Source of the DNA: Rhodopirellula europaea 6C
GTDB taxonomy: Bacteria; Planctomycetota; Planctomycetia; Pirellulales; Pirellulaceae
Assembly (NCBI RefSeq): GCF_000338295.1
Contig: NZ_ANMO01000246.1
Location: forward strand, 49,302 to 113,301
Direction: 5' to 3'
Length of the DNA: 64,000 nucleotides
This document shows, piece by piece, positions 1 through 6,786 of the stretch. Both the position numbers and the translations under genes were made by a program. Below the pieces are notes generated by a model. That model searched no databases, was not told the origin of the DNA, and was given only the letters and a program-made list of their open reading frames with translations. Within the stretch, counting starts at the first letter, position 1. The number at the start of each line of letters is the position of its first letter.

Positions 1-300
1 GCTGGTTCGCGACACAGCGGAGGCAAATCGGAATCCGACAAAACCGACAAGCTCGAAAATGAAGCTCCAGGCAGTCAACTGCCACAATTGGTCCAGCGTC
101 TGCTGAAAGAGAAGTCGACCAATGTATATGGCGAATCAATGGAGTACATGGAACGCTTTGTGATCCTGCAGGTGCTTCAAGCCACCGACGGAAACCAAAG
201 CCAAGCAGCTGAGATTCTCGGAATTACCCGCGGAAAACTTCGCGATCGAATCAACTCCTACAACATTGTGCTGAAAAGCGACGTTGCAGTTGAGTCTTGA
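1..300 (+). CDS. Sigma-54-dependent response regulator, C-terminal end (5' truncated by window)
   Basis: The reading frame is open from base 1 to the TGA at 298-300, so only the last 99 residues are seen. The final 45 residues form a Fis-type helix-turn-helix (core GNQSQAAEILGITRGKLRDR), the DNA-binding end of NtrC-family enhancer-binding proteins that activate sigma-54 RNA polymerase. The preceding Ser/Lys/Asp-rich stretch is an interdomain linker. The AAA+ and receiver domains would lie to the left and cannot be checked. Context supports the call, because several genes within the next 14 kb carry sigma-54 promoter elements. Other Fis-domain proteins are possible but less likely. Confidence 0.8.
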   Translation, partial: AGSRHSGGKSESDKTDKLENEAPGSQLPQLVQRLLKEKSTNVYGESMEYMERFVILQVLQATDGNQSQAAEILGITRGKLRDRINSYNIVLKSDVAVES

Positions 301-312
301 TTTGGCAATCGC

Positions 313-336
313 GCGACGCCGCTTTGAAGGCGTCGC
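313..336 (+). terminator. Hairpin after the activator gene
   Basis: A perfect 8-bp inverted repeat, GCGACGCC/GGCGTCGC with an 8-base loop, starts 12 bases after the activator stop codon. It has no T-tract, so it may be a factor-dependent terminator or an mRNA 3' end stabiliser. Confidence 0.4.
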
Positions 337-449
337 CCAGCGTTGCTAGTTCGCGAAAGAGTTCGTTGAATCGCGATACAAACGAACTTCCCACACCTTC
401 CTTCCAGAGATCGGCATTCGCTCGATCGACTATCCCCACCCACTTTCCC

Positions 450-803
450 ATGACCGAAGCCCAACGCCAACGCTTCGCCGCGGCTCTTCAGCGAGTTGCC
501 GGTGACGAAGACATGCTCGTGATGCTCGCTAGCATTGCAGCCGAAGATGGACCTCCGATGCTGAAGCAAGTGCACACGCACGTCGAGAGCCTTGAACTGA
601 GTGAAGCCGCTCGAGTCGGACACGCACTCAAGGGGCTGCTGAGCACGTTTGAAAGCGGCCCACCCGTCGATGAACTGCAGCCGATGATTGATGCCGCACG
701 AAAAGACGATGGCAACGCCACGCAGCTCGCCCATGCCTCGGTATCGCCGAAGTTAGAGCAGCTGCTAGGCGAGATTGAAGAACTCGCCGGAACCGGAAAA
801 TGA
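450..803 (+). CDS. Hpt domain phosphotransfer protein
   Basis: The 117-residue soluble protein consists of one histidine phosphotransfer domain. The motif GHALKGLLSTF places the phospho-accepting histidine at about residue 58, followed by the conserved Leu-Lys-Gly. Such proteins relay phosphate between hybrid kinases and response regulators. The ATG at 450 is preferred because the frame upstream (from 297) has no domain match and only a non-ATG start. It lies between the sigma-54 activator end and csrA. The hybrid kinase at 6787 and receiver protein at 5850 are plausible partners, but that pairing is inferred from proximity only. Confidence 0.75.
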   Translation: MTEAQRQRFAAALQRVAGDEDMLVMLASIAAEDGPPMLKQVHTHVESLELSEAARVGHALKGLLSTFESGPPVDELQPMIDAARKDDGNATQLAHASVSPKLEQLLGEIEELAGTGK

Positions 804-1000
804 CCGGCTAGCGACCAGGCAATTTTTGCTAAGACAGCCTTGATAGCGAGGCGGTCGCTCTCCGCACTGCAACGGAGCTTTTCCCGTTGCGTGGCAACTC
901 GGCCAAGATCGAGTCGCACCTAGATTGAGGCCGATTGGATGCGGTGGCGTCTCAGTCTCACGGACCGTGGACGCCGCACGCATCGCGGCAAACCATTCGC

Positions 1001-1174
1001 CTAGTTGGCTGACCACATGATCAACGCCACGACGCCGGAGACGACGGCGAGCACCGCGAGGTAGCTCAGTGCGACGAAGATGAATGGTGTTCCGGGAGCT
1101 TGTTCGCCGAGCGGACGCTCGTTATCGGTCACAGCTTTTTTTGTTTCTTCAATGATGCCAGTGTCGTTGGCCAT
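1001..1174 (-). CDS. 57-residue single-span membrane protein
   Basis: A short N-terminal polar segment (MANDTGIIEETKKAVTDNE) is followed by one strong membrane span, approximately residues 31-54, ending in SAN. The ATG at 1174 is preceded by AAGGA about 8 bases upstream, which fixes the start. No family is recognised. It is divergent from csrA, and a near-consensus sigma-54 -24/-12 element lies 62 bases upstream, so it probably belongs to the same regulon as the lipoprotein and kinase genes to the right. The function is unknown; the small size and single span suggest a regulatory or stress membrane peptide. Confidence 0.65.
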   Translation of the reverse strand: MANDTGIIEETKKAVTDNERPLGEQAPGTPFIFVALSYLAVLAVVSGVVALIMWSAN

Positions 1175-1235
1175 GATCAAATCCTTCGTTCGAGTGCGTC
1201 CCCGCAAACCGCCGGGACATTGAACAAACAACAGA

Positions 1236-1251
1236 CGCAACGACCGTGCCA
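1236..1251 (-). promoter_or_regulatory. Sigma-54 promoter for the 57-residue membrane protein
   Basis: Read on the minus strand, TGGCAC-GGTCG-TTGCG matches the sigma-54 consensus TGGCAC-N5-TTGCW except for the last base, with GG and GC separated by exactly 10 bases. It ends 62 bases upstream of the ATG at 1174. Confidence 0.65.
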
Positions 1252-1501
1252 TTCGGCGCTACAAATCTTGCTCCGCGGTGAAATCGGGGACCGCCACGCG
1301 TCAGCCATGCGGTCATTTCATGCCGTGATTCAACGGCCGATGATCGAGCAATTCCCACAAGGCGGGCGTCGGATGGTTGATCAGGAACCATCTGCTAGAT
1401 TTCCAAAACGCACTCCCCAACAAAAACTCAGGTCTAAAACACTGGAGAATCTGCCCGTCGGACGCAAACCCAGCTCAACTTGAATCGAAATCGCGAATTT
1501 G

Positions 1502-1517
1502 CGGCATGTCGTTTGCT
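1502..1517 (+). promoter_or_regulatory. Possible sigma-54 promoter for csrA
   Basis: CGGCAT-GTCGT-TTGCT keeps the GG-N10-GC spacing and a perfect -12 element, with two mismatches in the -24 element. It ends 47 bases before the csrA start. It would be weak alone, but its position among five better sites supports it. Confidence 0.4.
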
Positions 1518-1564
1518 TACTGTCCCGAGCGAACAAACACTCCCTCGTTGCATGGAAGAAAACG

Positions 1565-1789
1565 ATGTTGGTATTGAGTCGAAAAGCTGGCGAACAACTG
1601 GTCATTGGCGACAATGTGGTCATCACTGTGTCGAAGATCAGCGGCAACCGAGTCTCGATTGCGATTGACGCTCCCCGTGAAGTTTCGATTCAGCGAGGAG
1701 AGCTTGCCAGCGAACCAGTCGCAACGCGATCCGCTCAACAAGGCGGAACCGCCGCTGCCTCAGTTCATGTTGCCGCGCATCACGCGTGA
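1565..1789 (+). CDS. csrA: Carbon storage regulator CsrA
   Basis: This 74-residue RNA-binding protein starts with the hallmark MLVLSRKAGEQLVIG and continues through VVITVSKISGNRVSIAIDAP. CsrA dimers bind GGA motifs in leaders and change mRNA translation or stability. The RNA-contacting arginine of strand 5 is kept in VSIQRGEL, where most homologues read VHREE. The tail after residue 50 is Ala/His rich (ending VAAHHA) and not conserved. The ATG at 1565 follows a GGAAG-like site. It is a single gene, divergent from the small membrane protein at 1001, and a degenerate sigma-54 element precedes it. Confidence 0.93.
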   Translation: MLVLSRKAGEQLVIGDNVVITVSKISGNRVSIAIDAPREVSIQRGELASEPVATRSAQQGGTAAASVHVAAHHA

Positions 1790-2414
1790 GCCCGCTGAGC
1801 TGCGACAATCTTGAATATGCTTTCACCAGGGTATCGACGCCCTAGCTCGAAAGCGACCTTGTTCCATCTTTGGACGAGTTGCGCAAACGGTGCATTGATC
1901 CATCGTTGCAAGTTTTGAGAAACAGAATCGCCGGCTTCGCTTACCATCCGCACGGTTGCGACTTAGCCCGCCCTGCATCAGCTTCGCCAGGCAAGAAATC
2001 TCCTTGCATTGCCCGCCACTCTGGCTGTTGGCAATCCCTGACGTTGCAGGAAGACCGCACGCGCGGTGAACATCGCTTCAAATCCTTCCAAGATGTATCG
2101 ATGCCGGTCATCCGCTCCTCTCGCCGGTTGCTCCCCACAAATCTCGTGGCCTTCCGATGTAAACCGCGAAAGAACATTGCTTGAGTTTGCTACAAGCTGA
2201 ACGGTCGTGAGTCAAAAGCATCCTCGGTGATGCCGCTCAGCAGACCCTATCTGAGCACCAGCCTTCTCAATTCTGAAATGAAGCTCCTTGTTTGCTGTCC
2301 AGCGTTCGTGACGTTGCTTGACACATGCAGTCAGTGTTTCTCAAGCATGAAATAGAAAACCACCAGTGTCATGCGATGCCAGCCTGCTCGTGAAAACGTG
2401 GCGTTATCGAACCT
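1790..2414. other. Long gap after csrA with no convincing gene
   Basis: Short open frames exist on both strands here (for example 1870-2184 plus and 1941-2177 minus), but none has an ATG with a ribosome site or a recognisable domain. The only supported element is the sigma-54 promoter at the right edge. A long leader or an unrecognised small RNA cannot be excluded. Confidence 0.5.
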
Positions 2415-2430
2415 TGGCACACCGTTTGCC
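2415..2430 (+). promoter_or_regulatory. Sigma-54 promoter of the lipoprotein/Pmp3/DUF421/pcs operon
   Basis: TGGCAC-ACCGT-TTGCC matches the -24/-12 consensus at every conserved position except the final W, with GG-N10-GC spacing. It lies 90 bases upstream of the first ATG at 2520 and precedes five co-directional genes with short gaps. Confidence 0.7.
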
Positions 2431-2519
2431 TTTCTTGTTCATCCGCGGCAATGACGCGAAACACTTAACTCGATCGGGCGACAAGCCGCTTCCTCGATCC
2501 AATTCAAATTGAGAACCAA

Positions 2520-2783
2520 ATGAACAAGACATTTTTGATGACGCTGCTTTCGCTTTCGCTGGGCTTTGCAACTGTTGGTTGTGATGTTGAGAAAACACGT
2601 GAGGGCGAGATGCCCGACGTGGACGTCGACGGTGGTCAACTGCCTGGCTACGACGTGGACGGCCCCGAAGTCGACGTGACGACCGAGGAAAGCAAGGTCA
2701 AGGTTCCCGACGTGGACGTGGACATGGAAGAAAAGACCATCACCACGCCTGACGTTGACATCGACCTTCCCGCGGACGAGTGA
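2520..2783 (+). CDS. Small acidic lipoprotein with PDVDVD repeats
   Basis: The 87-residue protein begins with a lipoprotein signal peptide (FATVGC, lipid-carrying Cys21). The mature part is strongly acidic and repetitive: PDVDVD, YDVDGPEVDV, PDVDVD and PDVDIDLPADE recur at roughly regular spacing. Alternating Asp/Val suggests a beta-strand-forming or divalent-cation-binding chain, which is inference. No enzymatic domain is visible. It is the first gene after a sigma-54 promoter and is followed 83 bases later by the Pmp3 gene, so the two are probably co-transcribed. The cell location is predicted to be envelope, membrane-anchored. Confidence 0.75.
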   Translation: MNKTFLMTLLSLSLGFATVGCDVEKTREGEMPDVDVDGGQLPGYDVDGPEVDVTTEESKVKVPDVDVDMEEKTITTPDVDIDLPADE

Positions 2784-2866
2784 TCAACGCATTGACCATC
2801 CGCGGCTTACCAAGCATGCGGAAGGTCCTGTGCTAACGAACTCTATCCCCATTCAAGGAGATTGAC

Positions 2867-3046
2867 ATGACGACTGCTGTAAAGAATGAAAACACCGTGC
2901 TGAAGGTGATTCTCGCGATCCTGCTCCCGCCACTTGCCGTTTACATGGACAAGGGGGTTGGAACTCAGTTCCTGCTGAACATCGTGCTGACACTGGTTGG
3001 TTTCTGGATCATCGGAATCATCCACGCGTTGTTGGTCGTGCTGTAG
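2867..3046 (+). CDS. Pmp3/YqaE family membrane protein
   Basis: This 59-residue protein has two membrane spans and the family pattern: LPPLAVYMDKGVGTQFLLN followed by a second span LTLVGFWIIGIIHALLVVL. Pmp3 proteins are tiny proteolipids linked to membrane potential, salt and cold stress in bacteria, yeast and plants. AAGGAG at 2855-2860 sits 6 bases before the ATG and supports the start. The gene lies between the acidic lipoprotein and the DUF421 membrane protein in one direction, which suggests a stress operon driven by the sigma-54 promoter at 2415. The exact biochemical role of the family is unresolved. Confidence 0.88.
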   Translation: MTTAVKNENTVLKVILAILLPPLAVYMDKGVGTQFLLNIVLTLVGFWIIGIIHALLVVL

Positions 3047-3168
3047 GCCGACACCTTCACGTAGAAGATGACAAAATCGAATTGGGCGACCCGGTGGTGT
3101 AACGAATCACTTAGTCGCCCTTTTCTATTTCCCTCCGCACCCACGCCACTCAACCAGGATGGACTCAG

Positions 3169-3714
3169 ATGTTTGAAAAGTGGATTGACATCTCGTCAAC
3201 CGAGATCGCCGGCATTTTGCTCACGGCAGTCTTCGCCTATGGAGCGGTGCTGGCGTACACACGTGTGACCGGACTGAGAAGTTTCTCCAAGATGTCCGCA
3301 CCCGACTTCGCAATGACAATCGCGACCGGTTCGATACTCGGTGCGACCATCACGCAGCCGTCACCGACGCTGTTCATGGGAGCACTCTCGCTGCTTGCGT
3401 TGTTTACGATCCAGTGGACGATCGCCTTCTTGCGTCGCCGATCCAGCAAGTTCAGCGATTGCATCGATAATCAACCGGTCTTGCTGATGGCCGGCTCAAC
3501 AATTCTTCATGAAAATCTCCGTCGGGCCAACCTAACGGAAAACGATTTAATGGGAAAACTAAGAGAAGCCAACGCGTGCAACTTCAACCAAGTCCTAGCG
3601 GTTGTCTTCGAAACGACCGGTGACATTTCCGTCCTTCACTCATCCACAGACACGCCCGTCGATCCGCGGATACTTCAAAACGTCTACGATGCAGAACGAC
3701 TGAACTCGAATTGA
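3169..3714 (+). CDS. DUF421 (YetF-like) membrane protein
   Basis: The 181-residue protein has three N-terminal membrane segments (about residues 10-30, 45-62 and 68-86) and a cytoplasmic C-terminal domain with the family pattern of a short strand (DNQPVLLMAGSTILHENLRR) followed by a helix (LTENDLMGKLREAN). YetF/YdfR proteins of Bacillus share this layout and are spore or membrane stress proteins of unclear mechanism. The residues TGLRSFSKMSAPDFAMTIA are typical of the start of the second segment. It continues the Pmp3 operon, 122 bases downstream of that gene. Confidence 0.82.
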   Translation: MFEKWIDISSTEIAGILLTAVFAYGAVLAYTRVTGLRSFSKMSAPDFAMTIATGSILGATITQPSPTLFMGALSLLALFTIQWTIAFLRRRSSKFSDCIDNQPVLLMAGSTILHENLRRANLTENDLMGKLREANACNFNQVLAVVFETTGDISVLHSSTDTPVDPRILQNVYDAERLNSN

Positions 3715-3794
3715 TTTCGAATTGGATCATCGATCCTGGTCAGGCTTTGACCAGCGTTCTCACACCAATTTCCTGAGTCCCGAAAGGTGACAAG

Positions 3795-4946
3795 ATGTCG
3801 ACCGCATTCAACGTCCTGATCTATTTGCTGTTCGGCGTGTTGGTTTTCGGCTCTCTCGCACCGCTGAGCTCTCATCCGCATTGGTTCATTCGAGGATGGG
3901 ATTTTCCGCGTGTCCAAATTGTTTTGATCGCGATTGTGGCGGCAATCGCATTTGTTGCCGTCAACATGGTCAATTCGCGAGCTCCCGCGATCAGCTGCAT
4001 CTCCATTTCCATCCTGGCAACTGCGATTGCCGGTTGGCATTTGTTCCGCATCATCCCCTACACAATTCTCTCCAAGACTCAGGCGACGACGTGGGACGTT
4101 GTCCAAGAAGACGAGGAATCCGCTAGCCAACGCCGCTTTCGATTGTTGGTGACCAACGTTGAAATGGAAAACGATCGTTTCGAACAATGGTCGAAAGTGG
4201 TCCGGGACACCGACGTCGACATGGTGATTGCAGCGGAAATCGATGATCGTTGGAAACCAACATTGGAAAAGCTTAAGTCGATCTTCCCGCATCAGATTAT
4301 CTATCCACAGGACAATTGGTACGGCATGGCGATGCTATCGCGCCTGCCGATTCGCGAAAGCGAAATACGCTTCCGAATTCAGGACGACATTCCGTCGATC
4401 GATGCGATGGTCGAACTGCCCAGCGGCGACGAAATTCGGGTGATCGGAGTTCACCCACGACCGCCCGAACCCATCCGCGACAACGATGCGACGGCGCGAG
4501 ATGCTGAATTGGTCATCTGGGGAAAAGAATTGGCGGAAGACGATCGTCCCATCGTGATCGGTGGCGACTTGAACGATGTTGCTTGGTCTCCCTCCACGCG
4601 ATTATTTCTACGACTCAGCCAACTACTCGATCCCCGCCGTGGCCGTGGTTTCTTCAACTCATTCCACGCCGACCACGTTTGGATGCGTTTTCCATTGGAC
4701 CATGTTTTCCACTCCACGCACTTTGGCGTCCGTGATCTGCAGCGTTTAGGTCACGTCGGATCCGATCACTTTCCGATTTTGATCGATCTGCAACTGCAAC
4801 CAGTGCTGAAGCAGGAGCAAGAACCTTTGGAAGAGAAGGCCAGTGACGAAGAAGAAGCGGAAGAAAAGTTGCAGCGGGCCGTTGAATCGGAGGAAATCAG
4901 CATGTCGTTCTCACCATTGTCAACGCGTACGCCTGCGATCGGCTGA
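3795..4946 (+). CDS. Membrane-anchored endonuclease/exonuclease/phosphatase family protein
   Basis: Three membrane segments occupy about residues 7-27, 38-58 and 63-83. A periplasmic or cytoplasmic EEP domain follows (residues 110-335). Catalytic motifs visible are GGDLNDVAWSPST, PLDHVFHS and GSDHFPI, the Asp/Asn, Asp-His and terminal Asp-His of the DNase I-like fold. These enzymes hydrolyse phosphodiesters of nucleic acids, inositol phosphates or sphingomyelin; the substrate here cannot be read. The tail (residues 340-383) is Glu-rich. The ATG at 3795 follows AAAGG. The stop is immediately adjacent to the phosphatidylcholine synthase start, so the two are translationally linked and a lipid-related substrate is possible. 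Confidence 0.85.
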   Translation: MSTAFNVLIYLLFGVLVFGSLAPLSSHPHWFIRGWDFPRVQIVLIAIVAAIAFVAVNMVNSRAPAISCISISILATAIAGWHLFRIIPYTILSKTQATTWDVVQEDEESASQRRFRLLVTNVEMENDRFEQWSKVVRDTDVDMVIAAEIDDRWKPTLEKLKSIFPHQIIYPQDNWYGMAMLSRLPIRESEIRFRIQDDIPSIDAMVELPSGDEIRVIGVHPRPPEPIRDNDATARDAELVIWGKELAEDDRPIVIGGDLNDVAWSPSTRLFLRLSQLLDPRRGRGFFNSFHADHVWMRFPLDHVFHSTHFGVRDLQRLGHVGSDHFPILIDLQLQPVLKQEQEPLEEKASDEEEAEEKLQRAVESEEISMSFSPLSTRTPAIG

Positions 4947-4949
4947 GTG

Positions 4950-5720
4950 ATGCAAGGACCGAACAACCATCCGGGAACGACAGGACAGAAAGCAGCCGCG
5001 TACGGCGTGCATGTGCTGACCGCGTCCGGGATCCTTCCCGCCTCTCTGGCGATGCATGAAATCATCCAGCCCGACTGCGATCCGCGGCTCGTGTTTATTT
5101 GGTTGCTCTTAACCACATTCATTGACGCGATTGATGGGCCACTTGCTCGCCGGTTCAGAGTGAAGACTCTCGCCAAATCAATCGATGGACGGACGATCGA
5201 TGACTTGTTGGACTACCTTACTTTCGCGTTCATCCCACTGATGTTGGTTTGGCGAATGGATTGGTTGCCAGATGGACTTGGGTTCACGGTCGCGATTGCC
5301 ATGGGAGCCAGCCTATTCGGATTTGCACACTCGAACGCCAAGGATGAGCAAAATGGGTTCTTCCGCGGATTCCCATCGTACTGGAACGTTGCAGCGTTCT
5401 ATGCTGGCTTGCTGCACCATTGGTGGGGCCCGTGGCCAGTCGCGGTGATGATATGGCTGTTGGCCGGATTGACCGTCATGCCGATTTGGTTGATCTATCC
5501 CAACCTCGCACCTGCAAAACATCGAACCTGGTTGCTGGCTGGAGCGGGCATCTGGGCGATATTACTTGTCGCTATGTTGCCAATGTATCCCCGGCCTCCA
5601 GCTTGGCTGGTTTTAGTCTCGCTCGGCTATCCCATCTTGTACTCTGCGACGTCGTACGCATTGTCTCGAAATCGGACGGATGAGACGGAAGAACCAAAGG
5701 TCACGCAAACTTCTGCGTGA
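4950..5720 (+). CDS. pcs: Phosphatidylcholine synthase (CDP-diacylglycerol-choline O-phosphatidyltransferase)
   Basis: This 256-residue integral membrane protein of the CDP-alcohol phosphatidyltransferase family would condense CDP-diacylglycerol with choline to give phosphatidylcholine. The catalytic signature reads DAIDGPLARR, then 10 residues, then DGRTIDDLLDY; the longer spacer and the later FRGFPSYWNVAAFY motif are characteristic of bacterial Pcs rather than of PgsA or PssA. About seven further hydrophobic segments follow. Translation may start at GTG 4947 or ATG 4950, directly after the stop of the preceding EEP gene. It is the last gene of the apparent sigma-54 operon and would link the operon to membrane lipid remodelling. 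Confidence 0.88.
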   Translation: MQGPNNHPGTTGQKAAAYGVHVLTASGILPASLAMHEIIQPDCDPRLVFIWLLLTTFIDAIDGPLARRFRVKTLAKSIDGRTIDDLLDYLTFAFIPLMLVWRMDWLPDGLGFTVAIAMGASLFGFAHSNAKDEQNGFFRGFPSYWNVAAFYAGLLHHWWGPWPVAVMIWLLAGLTVMPIWLIYPNLAPAKHRTWLLAGAGIWAILLVAMLPMYPRPPAWLVLVSLGYPILYSATSYALSRNRTDETEEPKVTQTSA

Positions 5721-5795
5721 TAGCCACATTAACTTCTTGGAAACGCCCGCAGTCGCGGCCGCTAAAGCTTCCTGAACTTCGACGACGGGTCGGTT

Positions 5796-5811
5796 TGGCA
5801 CGTTGTTCGCA
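5796..5811 (+). promoter_or_regulatory. Sigma-54 promoter of the CheY-like regulator
   Basis: TGGCAC-GTTGT-TCGCA has a perfect -24 element, preceded by TT as in the extended consensus, and one mismatch in the -12 element (TCGC for TTGC). GG-N10-GC spacing is exact. It ends 38 bases before the ATG at 5850. Confidence 0.5.
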
Positions 5812-5849
5812 ACGGCTGTCGGAGGTTATCCCCACCCCAAAGAGTATTT

Positions 5850-6344
5850 ATGCCAACCACACCGCCCCACGATCCTGACCATTCTCGAAGGTGCGTGATC
5901 GCGGACGACGTCCGTGTCATCCGAGAACAACTGGGTCAATGGATGCGAGAACTCGGGTATTCAGTTGTGCATGCATCCTGCGGTGCGACTGCCCTTGCTG
6001 AACTCCGCCGCCAATCGCCCGACATCTTGATCGCTGACATCGACATGCCACATCTCAGCGGCTTGCATTTGCTGCAAACGGTGCGATCCGACGCCGACCC
6101 GAATGTCGCGGCGATCCCCGTCGTTGTTTCTAGTAGCTTGGAAGATGGAGAAATCCAGCGAATGGTCGGAGCGCTCGGTGGAAGCGCCTATCTAAAGAAG
6201 CCAGTTTCGAAAGAGCAGCTGATTGCCTGCGTGAACTATCTAACTCAAGGCAACACGGCGATACCGCCAGAAGGGAACGTGTCGGCGTCGCATTCGGTGT
6301 CCGCACGATTCCGCCGGATCGCGTCCGAATTTCGCGAATTCTGA
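5850..6344 (+). CDS. Single-domain CheY-like response regulator
   Basis: The receiver domain covers about residues 14-132 of 164. The acidic pair (Asp19, Asp20) lies in CVIADDVRV, the phospho-acceptor is Asp63 in ILIADIDMPHLSG, and the signalling Ser/Thr (VVSSS) and Lys (YLKKPVS) are conserved. A short Ser-rich tail without a DNA-binding domain follows, so it probably acts by protein contact. It lies just upstream of the hybrid kinase gene (442-base gap), and both have their own sigma-54-like promoter, which suggests that they act in one pathway. The start ATG has no clear Shine-Dalgarno site. Confidence 0.87.
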   Translation: MPTTPPHDPDHSRRCVIADDVRVIREQLGQWMRELGYSVVHASCGATALAELRRQSPDILIADIDMPHLSGLHLLQTVRSDADPNVAAIPVVVSSSLEDGEIQRMVGALGGSAYLKKPVSKEQLIACVNYLTQGNTAIPPEGNVSASHSVSARFRRIASEFREF

Positions 6345-6597
6345 TCTCGAGACCTCGCCGACCTCATTGCATGAGACTCGCAACTGAGAGTCGCTTGGCT
6401 GGAGAATGGCCATATTGATCGAATTCCATTCGCGGATAGATCTTGGGTGCATGATCGGGCAGCCGAGCGTCAAGCAACCTACGTCACGCGAATTGGATTA
6501 TTCGGATTCGCCAGGATAGCTCGCGTTGAAATTCCTGCCTGATTTGCGGGGTTTGCTCTCTTTGATTGACAGCGAGGCCGGCTTTCGTAAACTGAAA

Positions 6598-6613
6598 TGG
6601 CACTTATTTTGCA
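6598..6613 (+). promoter_or_regulatory. Sigma-54 promoter of the CheB-CheR-LOV hybrid kinase
   Basis: TGGCAC-TTATT-TTGCA is a perfect match to the consensus TGGCAC-N5-TTGCW with GG-N10-GC spacing. It lies 173 bases upstream of the ATG at 6787, leaving a fairly long leader. The rest of the 442-base gap 6345-6786 shows no gene. Confidence 0.75.
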
Positions 6614-6786
6614 GAGGTCCATATTCGTCCGGACCGGTCGTTTTGCAGTCCATATCGACCGGGCAGTGACAATCCTGCGATTCGCTCATTGTTGATACCC
6701 AATTCGTTGGCTTCTCGCCCGGTGCACAACTCGCCATGAGTGAAGGGTGCCTGTAGACGGCAACCAGTTCTTTCACACCATCATCT

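Noticed and set aside
1870..2184. 104-codon open frame after csrA
   Set aside because: It starts at TTG without a ribosome site, has no domain and a composition unlike the neighbours, and minus-strand frames of similar length overlap it.
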